Source of the DNA: Phytophthora sp. 'mugwort'
Taxonomy: Eukaryota; Oomycota; Peronosporomycetes; Peronosporales; Peronosporaceae
Reading direction: 5' to 3'
Length of the DNA stretch: 64,000 nt
Assembly (NCBI GenBank): GCA_033558025.1
Contig: JAUCEF010000007.1
Location: 2,418,001 to 2,482,000 of the forward strand
The notes under the pieces are model-generated. The model was not told the origin of the DNA, searched no databases, and saw only the letters and a list, made by a program, of their open reading frames with translations. The position numbers and the translations under genes were made by a program. Position 1 is the first letter of the stretch, and the number at the start of each line of letters is the position of its first letter. Below are positions 1 to 12,322 of this stretch, one piece after another.

Positions 1-1250
1 GCTGTTGGATGGGTGTCTTAGCGCGCATGCTGCTGCTCAGATATTAAAGGTGGTAAAGCAAGCCATGGCAGAAACAAGAAGTCACGTTGCCAGATTTCGT
101 AAGATTGTCACCTACTTCAACAAGAGCGCCAAAGCGAAAGCTAAACTGGAAGCTTTACAAGAAATTGCTGTGCCTCTTACTTTAATTGTCGACGTTGCAA
201 CTCGTTGGAACAGCACGCACCAAATGCTTCGCCTCTTCTTGTTCTGCGACCGACACTTCGACGTTTTATGGCCTACTTACAGACATCGAGTGCCAAGGAA
301 CAATTTAGTGACGCCAAGATAGCACGCCCCGCCGGTGGAATGTGGTTTCGTATACAATGTCTTGAAAAGCTGCTCGTGAGTTTTGATGGTATGACAAAGT
401 TGCTCTCTGGTAAAACGTACGCCACGTTGCCGCTCGTTTTACCCTGCTTGAAGTTGCTCGAGATGAGGTTTGGCGAACAAGCATATATTCTCGCGAGTGT
501 CACCTGCTTACGCTGGGGAGCTATATCATGAGGCTACAGCCAAACGCATGCATCTCGTTGACGCCTCTTCTTGCTTCTATTACGGAAACGCTTCAAGAAC
601 TTCCGTTGGATGTGTCATCGTGCAGCCTATTGGACCCGCAGTTTACTCACGGTGACTTCTTAAGCGAAGCAGGACGAGAGGCCAGCGAGCACTTTTTAGT
701 GATCGAAGCGATGCGGCCCGCCGGTGTTAGCGTTGTCGACGGTGATCTGAACTCAAGCTTTGAGGAAAATAGCGAGGATGATGAAGATTTCGCGATTGAG
801 CTATTAGGTTTGAAGCGAAGATCTTCTGAGCCCGATGTCCCTGAGGAACTGCCACTGCGAGAGAAAGTAAAAGGCTGAGCTCAAGTTGTAGTTCAAAAAA
901 TGCAAATTTCGTGAAAAGACAAGGAAGCAAAACAAGTCTCGTGACAGGGCAACGACCAAGAGCCAAGCGAAGCTCGAAAATGCTTTGGCGTGGTGGATTT
1001 ACAACGGGGGGGGGATTCCCATTTCTCTCTCCTTTAGCGAGGAAGTACGTGGGTATTGTGGCAACTTCGGTGCCATCTGAGCGCTGGTTTTCACATCACG
1101 GCAAGATGTAATCGCCTGTCAGGGAGCAATGCCAGGGATATAGATTTTGCCCACAACAATTCGGTTGTGGAGGCCGAATGGTGGCCAAGAAAGCTAAATA
1201 ATGGCTTGTGGGATCAAAACGTTGAGATGCCGGACGTTGTAGTCCACTGA
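1..1250 (+). mobile_element. Degenerate hAT-superfamily transposase (left-truncated)
   Basis: hAT transposases are cut-and-paste DNA transposases that end in a dimerisation domain. Reading frames 2, 1, 3 and 2 have to be followed in turn along this stretch. About 5-322 carries the motif ATRWNSTHQML, typical of the hAT catalytic core. About 911-1111 carries LARKYVGIVATSVPSERWFS, the C-terminal dimerisation signature, followed by NARDIDFAHNN near 1120-1160. At least three frame changes separate these blocks, and a run of nine G at 1006-1014 lies just before the dimerisation block. The N-terminal zinc-finger region would lie left of the window. This is a dead copy. Family assignment is firm, exact borders are not. 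Confidence 0.8.
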
Positions 1251-2285
1251 CAGGGAGATATTTGGTTTGTATGGTTAACACTTGCAGAGGTTTCTCGCAC
1301 TGCTCACCCATCAGTTGTAACTCGACGTTAGGGCTAGACGGATATAAGTACATCTTCACCGTGCTGGCGAAAATCCTCTCGAGTATTTAACTCAACTCCT
1401 GGAGTTGAACTTCAGCTTATCCGCGCAGCTACAGCCACAGACCGATCGTGGGGAAATATAGCGCTGCTAGAATATGTGCTTGTGCAGTCGCCTCTCGTGC
1501 TAATGTATTCGTCCTCCTGTAGCACTATCTCGCTGCTCGACATGTGTATCGTCTGACTATTCGCATCGACCGGCAGCTCGCTGCAGCTGAACACGAACTG
1601 TACTCCGCCCAGCCAAGGGCCACCACGGTAGCGTTCGACGTCATACCGCCGCGAGACGTCAGGAACGCTTGGCCACATGGCTTTGGGTGATCTTCTCGTG
1701 CACCAGTATCATGCTCGCCAAGAGCGAACCACGCCCCCCGTCCGCCTAGCAAACACGAACTTGCCCACGGCCGCTCCCGGCGACGCCGGCAGACCACTGC
1801 AAATGACGTCATCGGGTACCCCTTCGCAACTTGGGTGCAGCTGCTGATCCAGGTGCCGCGGTTCCACCAGCAATCCGGTCTTCTCTTTCGTGATATTTCT
1901 AGCGTCACATGTTGATGACGGGCTTTAGCGCCATCAGGCTTGTGTGCTTGTTGTTACGCGTCTGCCGCATGATCAGCTCGCCGGTCTTACCGTGAAGTCC
2001 GTGCCCTGTATGTCCTTGAAGTGCTCATCCATTTAAACTCATAATTGTTCGAGTACAGCTCGCCCGTGGTTGTTGCGTGCAACCGAAAAATGAATAAATA
2101 ACCTCTCATATTTTACTGACATTTTACGTTAACGTTACGTAAAGAAAACGCGAACGCGAACCAACCGGCGGAAACCGTAAGAACGGCAACTTTACGTGAA
2201 CTAGTTTACATCCCCATCGCTACTTCAGAAGTACGAAAAGGAGGGACCAGTGGCGTGGGGCATCGATATTCGCGTCACCCGGAAG
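1251..2285. other. About 1 kb with no recognised gene
   Basis: The longest open frame is on the minus strand at 1525-1908 (127 aa) and resembles nothing I know. A second minus-strand frame overlaps it at 1412-1678. Neither has a recognisable motif. The stretch between the hAT and MULE remnants may be transposon-flanking sequence. Confidence 0.4.
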
Positions 2286-3880
2286 ATGCCGCCCCGTGTG
2301 CCCTGGAGAGAGGCGGCCGCTGATCTGAGTGAAGAAGAAACTGACACCACGCTCGAGGGCTTGAAGTCGCACGAGATACACAAGAGCGACCCCATGACTT
2401 GTACTATTTGCGCCTAAGACCTTCCATACGAAATGCGCTATAGGCTGCTAAAATGCACTTCTGTTTCCTGCGTCCCTGCTACTTATATGCTCATGGCGCG
2501 GCAAGTTGCTGGTTTGCCTAAAACCTGGAAAATCCTCCATTTATGCGACTTCACCCAGGGATCATCGCCTAGACGTCTGAACTTTTCGGTGCACAGAAGA
2601 CCTTTTGCAAAGAGCCGACCCAGTAGCACATGAAGCCGATCCGAATCCTCCACGCCCTGTCTAGGAAACTCGGCGTAGCTCTAGAGTCTTTGCCTCCCCT
2701 TGCTACTGCCCAAAACTACCTGAATCACTATGCGCGAACGAAACTGGATAATCACGATCGGGCCGGTGACGTCAGGAAGTGGGTTGGTGAACGAGAGTTC
2801 ACTGGTGCCGATGCAGTGACGCAGTCGTTTCACGTTCACGTGGGAAAGGGATGTGAATGGATAGCCATGAATGAATGAACAGCCATTTCTTGTAGGCTTG
2901 CCATTTAAGACAACGATGTTGAGGCTTGCCGCTCCTCCTGAGAGTTTGTCCTGCAGATTGATGCAACGTACAAACTGAACAGACTAGAGTACCTAGTTGT
3001 GGTTGTCGGCATGCCAGATCGCTTGCGTGGGTTCCCCGTGGTCGCGTTATTTGTAGTATCCCAAGAGAATGAAAGGTACAGGTGTATACGAAGCTGTGCT
3101 CTAGGCGCTGAGCTTCTGTTTAATTGGATTACCGGACAGCAACTGGCAGTTCAATTCGCCATGGGAAACAAAGAACAATACAACGCGTTGCTCACTGTGT
3201 TCGGAAGTCACCCGCGGTTCACATTTCTGATGTTTTTTTTTTACGTTTGAGAAACGTCCACAAGCCTTCGAAAGGCATTCCCTCGGACATATGTGCTAGC
3301 GTAGTCGGTAACCTTATACTAATTGTACCTTGCGAGCAATGAGTACGATTTTTTGGCTGGGCGGGACCAAGGTTTACGGTGCTGGTTATCGTAACCGGCG
3401 CTTCAACGGTTTGGGACGTCTTCAAAAGGGACTACACATTGCGACGTCGCCTTACCATGGGGTCTCTGCTTCAAGAGATATTTGACTGCTGTTACCACAG
3501 CGCTACGAGCCTTCGCCATTTCTCAATACCATTATCCCGTCAGCTATGGTTCGACGTGCCAACGAGATGGCACGAGAAAACTTACTTCAGTTATGGCAAT
3601 GCAATGCAGTTCTTGCAGTCAGGGCGGCCAGACGATCGTGTCTGTGCTATCATGGGCTGCTCATCGTGTCCAAATCAATCCTACGAAGCGTTCCGAAATC
3701 GGTATAGCCGTTCTGCTCAGATGGGTTCGAATTACGCGCGGATGGAGGTGCTTCACCAGCCTCTGACGGGATGGCCCGTTCAACTACAATCTCAGCGGTG
3801 TCCATGCATGTTTTGCTTCGTTCGGTACATGCGTGCACGTTTTCTATGCTCTGCGGATGACTCGCCGCGTCGATAGTCAA
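2286..3880 (+). mobile_element. Degenerate Mutator-like (MULE) transposase
   Basis: This is a broken MULE transposase, a DDE enzyme. The likely start is the ATG at 2286 (MPPRVPWREAAADLSEEE). After in-frame stops it continues with EMRYRLLKCTSVSC near 2433, NHYARTKLDNHDRAGDVRKWV near 2710, and the first catalytic block IDATYKLNRLEYLVVVVG near 2950-3010. MGNKEQYNALLTVFG lies near 3160 and KRDYTLRRRLTMGSLLQE, a C-terminal block of oomycete MULEs, near 3430-3480. The aspartate in the IDATYK block is the expected first acidic catalytic residue. Several frameshifts and stops make it non-functional. Terminal inverted repeats were not found by eye. Recognition rests on the order of several conserved blocks. 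Confidence 0.75.
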
Positions 3881-4379
3881 GGGAGAGAGCTTCTGGTGAG
3901 CCGAAAGAAGAAGAAACCGAATGGAGGACCTTTACCGGATTCGCTAGTAGGTGTGCTCACGTCGTTGGTCCGGCCTTGACTTCGTAACGCTCCAGCGCAA
4001 CGATCATCGGAAGCGGGTGCTTCAAGGAGCTTGGTATAGGAGTGGACAGTGCGTGACATGTTACAGACCCGAGTGTTTTATTCAATTCCGCAGTTCCATA
4101 TACGCCGGAGCTTCCAGAGCTCAGCCAGCACCTTTTTGCAAGTTCTCCATATGAGGACAGCTGCTGGATGACTTATACTACGATATACACGCGAGCGTTT
4201 TGGGAATTCTGTCTTCAAGGAGGTAAGATACACAATGTGTCCCATAATACTTGTCATTTACTATAGAGCTACGCGGTATTGATCATTACCTACGCGCTGC
4301 AGCGTTAGTTCGAGTGTTCATGCCTATTACGCCTCCTTATCACTCCGGAAGTCGTCACACGCATACTTGAGCCATATTT
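3881..4379. other. Intergenic stretch between MULE and SET-domain remnants
   Basis: About 500 bases without a recognisable gene. Only short shadow frames are present. It may contain the 3' end of the MULE on the left and the 3' end of the SET ORF on the right. Confidence 0.35.
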
Positions 4380-5940
4380 CGGCACCGTGATCTGGGCTCC
4401 AGTCTTGACGTTTTTCACCATTCTCACCAGTACCTTAACGCTTGCCCTGTTGTGACCTCAACGAAAGAAGCGTTGGGGTCGCACGCGTGGCTGATAAACT
4501 GAGTAGTGAATCCATAGTTAAATGCTTCTACGTACACATGCCTATTTCGCAAGGACTTGGCGTTGTAGAGCATCGTATACCGGCTGTTTGTTTTCATTGC
4601 CTTGTCTGGTTGTCCTTGCACGAGCGACTCGTACTCGCACAGCTTGCCGGTATACTCCCGAAGAATGTCCTCCACGCCGAGATCATGGTAGCATAAACGC
4701 TGAGACATACGCGACCTGTGTCAAAATGTTTCACGGTAGAACGAGCGCGGACAGCGTTGCCACATACTGCTTCAAGATTACAGCAGTCGGCCGTGCAGTA
4801 CACGACGCAGCCAACGTTTTCACAAGTATCCATGAAACAGTGCCCTACGCACTTGCACTTACCGAATTCGCCAATATCAGAAAAAACAGGCCTTCAGGAA
4901 CGACGCTCGACTCAATAAAGTTGATCTCTTTCGGCCATACCACCTCCTCGACGACTCGCCGGTCATCGACTACAGCTTTCACGTATGCTGGACGTCGCGC
5001 ATGCAATGCACGAAGTCGCTCTTTCACACTTGGCAAACACAAATAACTCCTTCGCTTTCTTGGCCATCAGCGACTTGGCGTGGCATATAAGGGTACCACT
5101 ACGAGTGATTCCGCACTTTGCCTGGTGCCGGTGCTTCCTATAGCGGCTTACATGCCATGGACAGGCTTTCCGCTTCGGCTGGTGTCCAACTTGAGCGCGC
5201 TGGGTTCTTGTTGAAATGGTTGTCAAATAGTCCGTAACTTCTAGAAGCTGAAGATCGCTCGGCACCTCTCCGGTGTTGTCCACAAGCATTGAAACAGCTG
5301 GTCCTGCATTTGGCCCATGTTATGTTGCACTCTCAAGTGCCTCTGCTCGAGGTGCACTCCACCATCGCATGAGTCACTCTCCGACAACACCAAGTCGATA
5401 ATCTCGATTGGGGACGTGCTGGGCGGGATTCAAACTTTTCCTCGTTAGGAAGAGCTACCTCTGCCACATGCGAAGCTATACCATGCGGCGGTAACTGGGC
5501 GTGGGGAAATGGGTGTGCGCTGGAGTGCTCCACACCTTTGCCGAGCTAAACGGCGCCAGGTTGTCGGCTTTTTGCGAAGCATGTGGTTAGAGAGAACACC
5601 CGACTTCCTCCCGTGCAACAGCAAGCTGCCGTCTGGCTTCGTTGCAGGCGGCACCAACAGCGATCGAAAAAGCCGACTTTCAAAGTGCTGGATCGTGTGG
5701 AGGCTTGAATACGCCCCGCATTCAACTGAAACGACCGCAGTTTACGCCACTTGGCAAAGCCGTCCTTGAAGCGATTATTAAATCGATCACCGTAGCGCTC
5801 CACCTTGTTCACCAAAACGGTCACCCCCCAGTGTCCACCGTGATTGGAATGGGCTCGCCTGGTGTGTCGTCGACGCTAAAGACGACACCATTGCGATGCC
5901 CCTTGTCATCACCACAAACAAACGCCATAAAGTAATACTC
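4380..5940 (-). pseudogene. Decayed SET-domain protein ORF
   Basis: SET domains transfer methyl groups to lysines, usually on histones. Read on the minus strand, 4833-4594 encodes CENVGCVVYCTADCCNLEAVCGN, which has the cysteine spacing of the AWS/pre-SET zinc region. In another frame, 4708-4424 encodes RNRHVYVEAFNYGFTTQFISHACDPNASF, matching the SET core that binds the cofactor (family form close to NHSCDPN). Further upstream, 5290-4963 and 5935-5480 are additional open pieces in changing frames that look like the N-terminal part. Stops and frameshifts abound. The location among transposons suggests a repeated, transposon-carried gene, but that is inference. The SET assignment is good; the upstream extent is a guess. 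Confidence 0.6.
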
Positions 5941-7043
5941 TAGTATGTCGCCTGCGTAAGGGGTTTCATGTGGTAGTTTAGATGCTGAGGCCTGGAATCG
6001 TGCTTCTGTTGGTGCTGGGTGCTGCGGAGAACGGGAACGAATTGAGGCGTCTGGAGGAGCGAAGTGGATGCCAATCGGGCCAGGGAAGCATTTCTACATC
6101 TAAGCAACCCTCAACTGGCTGCCTGACAGTCTGCAGAAAGACTGCTGTGGGTCCTTTTCTTTGTTTACGTCTTTGTGCTATGGTATTGGCGGAATGGCGT
6201 TTTCAAGATTCTAAACGGGAATCCTCATATTTTCTTCAGCCTGAGCCATGATTGCAGATCATCATGGCTCTTCTCCTCTGTCGCCGCGCCGCTCTGTGTG
6301 GGCCGCATACACGGAAGGGGGGGGGGGGGACGACACAACAAGACGTCTGCCTGACTGAGACCGACAGCGGGAGCGACGCCTTTACGACCGCGACGGCGAT
6401 AGCCCGCGCCACGAGCAGCTTCATGGCGCACTCGCCTCCCGCGCCTATAACCTACTGCGCTACTATGGGCTGTGAGAGTTGCGGTGGTGATGAACGACCT
6501 GGAGAGCTCTTACGGCGACGATAAATTACCTGAATAGTTATAGCGGCGGAGATGAACGACATAGAGATCATCAATCCGGCCAACCGCAACACATGAGACT
6601 GCAGCGCATAGTCCGTCTGGTGCAGGTCCTCGCATTAGGCATTGCACAGCTCACGAGCAAGAACATGACACTCACGTAGGAGAGCAAGTGGGTGACCAAC
6701 GAGACGCTGTCCTCCGAGGCCTCGATCGTCGGGGAGGACGAAACGCTTCGACACGTCCTGTTTGCCGGCGGCAAAGTGTTCGGTGGGACAGCCGGTTTTC
6801 ATGGTTCGGGTTGAACGTTGGAATAGCAAAATATAAAATACGTTACTGAGAGGGATCCTTGCGCATTTGGAGAATTGGAACGCGCGAAATTGAGTTGCAA
6901 TCGCTAACCTTGATGCAGAAGCACCGGTTACAGGAGCGCCTGCACGGAGTGGTACGCTTCAACAGTTCCCAGCGAGGTTCACCATTTCGTACGTGACATC
7001 TTAACAGACTAAGCTCCCCTCATATCCAGGCCACAGCAAGGCC
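5941..7043. other. 1.1 kb with no recognised gene; contains a 13-G tract
   Basis: Short open frames occur on both strands (for example 6571-6829 minus), none with motifs I recognise. A homopolymer of 13 G lies at 6317-6329. An imperfect inverted pair around agccatgat/atcatggct brackets 6243-6271. Confidence 0.35.
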
Positions 7044-9840
7044 ATGCGCGCGCAGCGTGACAGCGCCGAGCTAGCCCGGATTCGTATCCGGTATAGTGAT
7101 CGCCAGCTTCGAAACCAGACGGAAGTCGCTCTTCAGGTGACGCCTTCCTTGCCTGTGTACAGTCGCGTAGCGCTGGAGACGCCTCGTGCAGAGCAGACTG
7201 CGAGTCAGCGACAGGAAGAACGGGCGACCGACCTCGCCAATCGCGGCCAGCAGCGACTCACACGAAAGACGGCTGCAATGCTGACGAAGGGCAGAGGCGC
7301 TGGTCCACGATGCATTAATCGATGGGAACGTCGCGCGTGCGGCAAATGTTTGGTGCTGATGTGGTGGATTCCTCCGGAGATGAAAGGGCGGTGCACGATG
7401 TCACTGCCGGCCTCAGCGGGGCCGACAGTGAGCACTGCCTCTCCGGTTTGGATGGCCCCGGCTCGGAGGAAGTGATACCCCAGCTTTCTACTGCAGCGTA
7501 CGACGAAGATGGTGATAGCCGTGACATTGAAAGTGTGAACGACGAAGCCGATGAAGCGGATAAGAGCGGAGAAGACATCAGTGATGATGAAGGCGAGGAC
7601 GGGAGCTCTGACGGAGTCGACAGCGATTTAGTGACGGGAATCCTTCCGATTCCGATTTCGGCGAGACACCGAACTCATACCAAATTCACCAGCGCAGGCG
7701 GGGCATGCACGTGACAGCTGGTGTGCCTGTGATGTTTGGCAAATTCCCGAGAACCTTCGAGTCGTGGGACGAGTTTCATGCCGCTTTGCTACAGTCCCAA
7801 AAAGAAACGTATCAGCAATTTTCGAAGCGCACCAGCACGTCCGTAGCCGTTCGAAACAGACAGATCAAAAACAGGCGCGTAGGCAAGCGTAGCAGGGAGA
7901 CGATGCGTTTGACCCCGGCGAGCTGGGCTTTCTATTCGAAACCGTTGAAGTGCACCCATGCTTTTACATAAGCCTCGAGGGAAGGGAAAGCGGAAGCACA
8001 GGAAGGTGCGCGATACCAAGTGCAGAGCCAAGGTGAATGCACGCATGACGGCTACCGAAGATGGAACTTGGGAGCTGAGAGTGTCTGCCTCCGGGGAACA
8101 CAATCATGACCTGAGCGAGCATACGTGGGATAACTATTCCGAGAACAGGACGGTAAAAGATGTGCGGCTGACGATGTGCGGCTGACGAGAGAGGTGGAAA
8201 TGCTGTTCAAAGCTGGAGCTAATGCGAAGGGAATACTGCAGTATCTGCGAGAACGCACAGGTACCCCCGTTGTGTATTGTGTACTTTAGAATTCAGGTAG
8301 CTTATGTTTGGCATGTTTTAGGTGATGGAACAGGCAAGAAGACAACACTTCGCGACGTACACAACATGGCTCAGGGAATTCGTTCGGAGCAGAAAGGAGG
8401 ACTGGCTGATGCGGAACGGGCATTTACAATGCTTATGAATTCTGCCGACAGAATGGCGGAAACGCTGCCGAAGTGGTGGTTGACAGTGGGAGCAATGTTG
8501 CTCGCATCGTCACGTTCTAGACGGCCAGGATGAAGCGCCCGTTCAAGGCGTTCCCTGAAGTTGTTTTGGTGGACTCTATGCACGACACAAATGCCAACCG
8601 CTACAAATTGTTCAGCTTCGTTGTCCACGACGTCTTCGGGAACGTATGCGTTTAGTGGATTGATACGCTACATTCTCTACAATACAATATATATTCTGAC
8701 GCTTTCTTCTAGGGACAATATGTTCACCACGCTCTTATCGAAAGCGAGCGCAAGGTTAACTTGCGGCGTCTTGTCGAGATCTTTAAGCGAAACAACCCAG
8801 AATGGTCAAACATCCGTGTTATTATGACCGATAAGGCGGCGCACGAGAAGGACGTTCTCAGCGAGATGTTTCCACAGGTCCGGCTGCTACTCTGTCAATG
8901 GCACGTGGTAACATGGTTAAAGAAGCAGACAGCCCGCCTCGCGAAGCCAGTGAAGAAGGATGTCAACGCCCTTATGAGTCTTTTGGTGTATGCTAAGAAC
9001 GCGGGAGTACGACGCTGCAAAAGGCGTCATGCTCACGAAGCTTGGAAATGATGAATGTCATCCTCTGTACAAGACCTTCATCGAGAATTGGGACAACACG
9101 CAAGAGGAGTGGGTCTTGTCCAAGCGCGGAAACGTTCCTCATCTGACGAACAATACTAACAACAGAATCGAGTCCAAGTGGGGAAAGATAAAAGACGTCA
9201 TCAAGGATACGTTCTCGATCGACCAGCTTGTGACCATGCTCATCCCGTTGCAAGATTATGCCGAAGAACAATACATCGCCAAATACTACCGCGTAGGTGG
9301 TCGGCCGACGGGGTTAGACAACCATCCTGAACTCGCGTCGCTGGCTTTGCAATCAGCATTTTCGCGCACAACTTGGTGTCCGGTGAATACGCACACGCGA
9401 CTGGGCCTGGCGCTGACTATGACATAGAGCTTGGTTGCCCCGGCATCCCACAGTGACAAGTGCGACGACAGGAAGTACTTATGCAGTGAACGCGGGAGTA
9501 AGTTTGGTAACTTTTGGTATTCCGGTGTGCGAACTTTTAGTGCTCTAACTTTGTTGCTTTCTAACCATGTCAACAGAGGAGTCGTTGCGATTGCATCTTT
9601 ATGCAGACATGTCTGTTACCGTGCCGCCATGTCTTGTTCGTCCGTAGTAAGTGCAACTTCGAAACTATCATTCCACCAATGCAGACTTTCCCGACGAGGT
9701 GCATAGTTCACAGCCCCGTCAACAATATTGCTGTGGGTCATGTTTCCCCGGGGGACTTAAGTACGCTACGTGTACACCTTTATCGAAGGAGAAACCGTTG
9801 TCCAGCACTAGCAATGTACTATGAGACAAGGCGCTGGTAG
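7044..9840 (+). mobile_element. MULE transposase with FAR1/FLYWCH-like N-terminus and SWIM finger (degenerate)
   Basis: The domain order can be followed across frames. An acidic region lies at 7322-7714 (DEADEADKSGEDISDDEGED). A zinc-binding-like N-terminal domain follows at 7958-8160, containing CRAKVNARM and SGEHNHDLSEHTW. The MULE DDE core runs from about 8530 to 9330: the first Asp is in VDSMHDTNANRYKLFSFVV, the second in VIMTDKAAHEKDVLSEMFP, and the acidic third in NNRIESKWGKIKDVI. LLLCQWHVVTWLK is also typical. A SWIM finger remnant with LPCRHV lies at 9601-9720. GT-AG gaps of about 69 bp (8644-8712) and about 50 bp (near 8270-8321) restore the frame and look like introns. Stops remain, so it is probably inactive, but better preserved than its neighbours. 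Confidence 0.8.
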
Positions 9841-11540
9841 AAAAGATTATCGACCGGATGGCGCTGCAGTCTACGCCAACCTATCGCGTCGCCCATCAAT
9901 GGCTGCAGAAATTTAACTAGGCGCTCAACGGAGGACGTGTGGTTGCGTTCAGCGAAGGAGGTGACCCGATCTTCCCGGGACTCTCGCAGGTGTCATCTGT
10001 CGGTACTGTTACTCTGTCACAGATGTCGTTTCCAGGCGATGCTGCCACCGCAGTGGCCGAAGTCGATCAGCAGGTGGATCATACACTGGGCGATGCGGAG
10101 CTAAAGAAACGAGACACGAGCGCAGAAGTCTGGGTGACGTCGACGCTTTGAAGAGTAGCGCAGATGGCAGCGAGGTCGTTGCAGATTCCACCGTGAGTTC
10201 TGTAAGTGAAGCTACACCGAAGTGACCAAAATCAAACCAAACGAGCCAGAAGCTGGAGATAAAGAAACCAAGATGACCGAGGCCGTGGTTGCTGAACGGC
10301 TATTGCTGAACGGCATGACCAAGGCGCATTGGAAGCAAGTCAAAGCGAAGGCAGATCGCAGAGCCGCACGTGAGTGGCAGCCAATTATCGAGAAGGCAAA
10401 AAACCTCAGTTTGTCAAGTTTGACGATATTGCTGCGTTACTCGACGGCCCTTACAGCATATTCCACTCAAAGGCTATGTTGGATGCTCTAGTACTATCAA
10501 GTGTTGAATTAGAAGGACCTTTGTCAATGAGATCTTACAACGTTGGCCAAGCGATCCCTGTTATAACAACAATCACACAACTGCCCAAGATTATGGAGGC
10601 TATAGATGCGATAAAGACGAAGCAGGATATCGACCTACTAGCCTGCTGGCCTGAGTACGGGTGTGCTACATTATATCAACTCGATGCTATGGCCACGATT
10701 ATCGAAGCGCGAAATTACTTCAAACTTGTAATGCGCACAATGCGGTGGATTGATGACCTGGAATGGCGAGTTGCAGACCTTCCCGAACCTTGCACGGCAC
10801 ACGAAATGTCACGAAGGTGAGAGTGAAAAATACACAGACCAAAATTACACAAGATTTTTTAACAAAACTTTTGTGCATGGCTACCAGAATGAGTACGAAA
10901 AATACATCGAGACACTCAACCTCAGTAAGAATCATATTCCGGGAGAGATTGTTGAAGGACATCAGCTTTTCGCGAAAATCTCTGGCTTCACACTGCGTCA
11001 ATCCTAGTGTGTATGATGGTACTGCGCGATGAATACCATGACGTAGGCATAATTAGCCCAAGCTATCACGCGTTTGCTTTGCCCGAGCAAAGCGACGAGT
11101 TGCAGGAGGGTTCGGAGCGAGCGACCCGCGCTGCAGACGTGCCATTGGCATTTTAACGTCGGAGCTCACTGGGTTGCGTCCTTGATCGACAGGAATATTC
11201 GCGCGGACACGAACAAAGGTGTTTGTTACATGTTTGATCCCCTACAGAAGCAAAATATCTACGGTATTATCGAGAAAAGCGTGCGCATGGTGATCGAGGG
11301 GATACTGCAACTAAAAGATATGCCGACGTTTAACAAGATAGAGTGGTGTACTCAACAGGACGGAAGCTCATGTGGTGTGTAGCTATACTGGAAATGCTGC
11401 TAGCTGAGGCTTCGTGGGATAACTGCCTCTTCAATTTTCTACCGTACCTGTGTGCGCGCTATTTGTACAAGGCCAGAGCTTACATAGGCAAGGGGGCTGA
11501 TGGGCCAAAGCAAACTTCAGCTTCAATACATATATCTTGA
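9841..11540 (+). pseudogene. Ulp1-type (C48) cysteine protease region downstream of the MULE transposase
   Basis: C48 proteases cleave SUMO-like modifiers. In several plant and protist MULEs such a protease is carried with the transposase. Here, in the same orientation as the transposase, 11130-11400 encodes HWVASLIDR, then VCYMFDPLQ, then CTQQDGSSCGVW. That gives the His, Asp, Gln and Cys of the catalytic centre in the correct order and spacing. Upstream pieces at 10222-10820 and 10750-11007 (QFVKFDDIAALLDG, YGCATLYQLDAM, YHDVGIISPSYHAFALP) form a linker domain. The final exon-like part runs WCVAILEMLLAEASWDN, ending near 11540. Frame changes separate the parts, although catalytic residues survive. 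It could be one long fusion protein with the transposase or a separate ORF of the same element. Confidence 0.75.
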
Positions 11541-12322
11541 TTTGGTTGATACTTTTGGTGTGACTAAAAACACCAGACCAAAATTTCCCTAGATTCCACT
11601 CACAGAATTAAGTCCCAGGATTCCCAAATCTAGAGTCGTCGTGAAAAGACTGGCACTTGATGGTGTGTCTTGCATACACAAAACGAGGATAAAATAGATT
11701 TACCCTGCATAATGGGTAATTACTTTTAAAAACAGTGCCACGCTACCGCAAAATGTCAATTAATGGCCGTCTAATTTTGGTAGCAGTAACGTCGTCCGAA
11801 GAAGTCCAGCGTTGCTGTTGCGACCCTGCTTAATCTCTATGCAAAAAGATTACGGTATTCTAGGTGAAAGCATACCCGTATGCATGGTGAATGGGGTACT
11901 TTCAAGGTTATATTACCAGACAACTTGAACTAAGCCAATATCAACATACTTACAATTTAAGATCACGTATTTTATTTAATATATTTTAAGTAAACATTTT
12001 TCAATTAATTTAAATTAGAAAATATTAATAATTCATGGTTATGTTGGACATATATCCCACCTTCCCTTATAACAGTACGATATAGTTAACGAGATCTCAG
12101 TAGGTGGCTTTACACCCAATATATGAATTAGATTAGGCTATATTATGCTAGATAGTGAGTCCTAAATATTACACCACATGCGAGTCTGCCGCGCATAAGA
12201 AGAATGCATACAGTCCACACTTTGAAGTAAAGATTTTATTTGCTTTGTTTAAGGTACCTTTGACTCTTAATGTCCGTAAGTAGTCATCTTATGGGTTCGT
12301 CTGGGTTCTTGTATAGAACGTA
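11541..12322. other. AT-rich spacer without genes
   Basis: About 780 bases with no open frame of note. Base composition becomes clearly AT-rich around 11930-12160, unlike the transposon ORFs on both sides. It may hold the 3' terminal region of the MULE, but no inverted repeat was identified. Confidence 0.4.
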
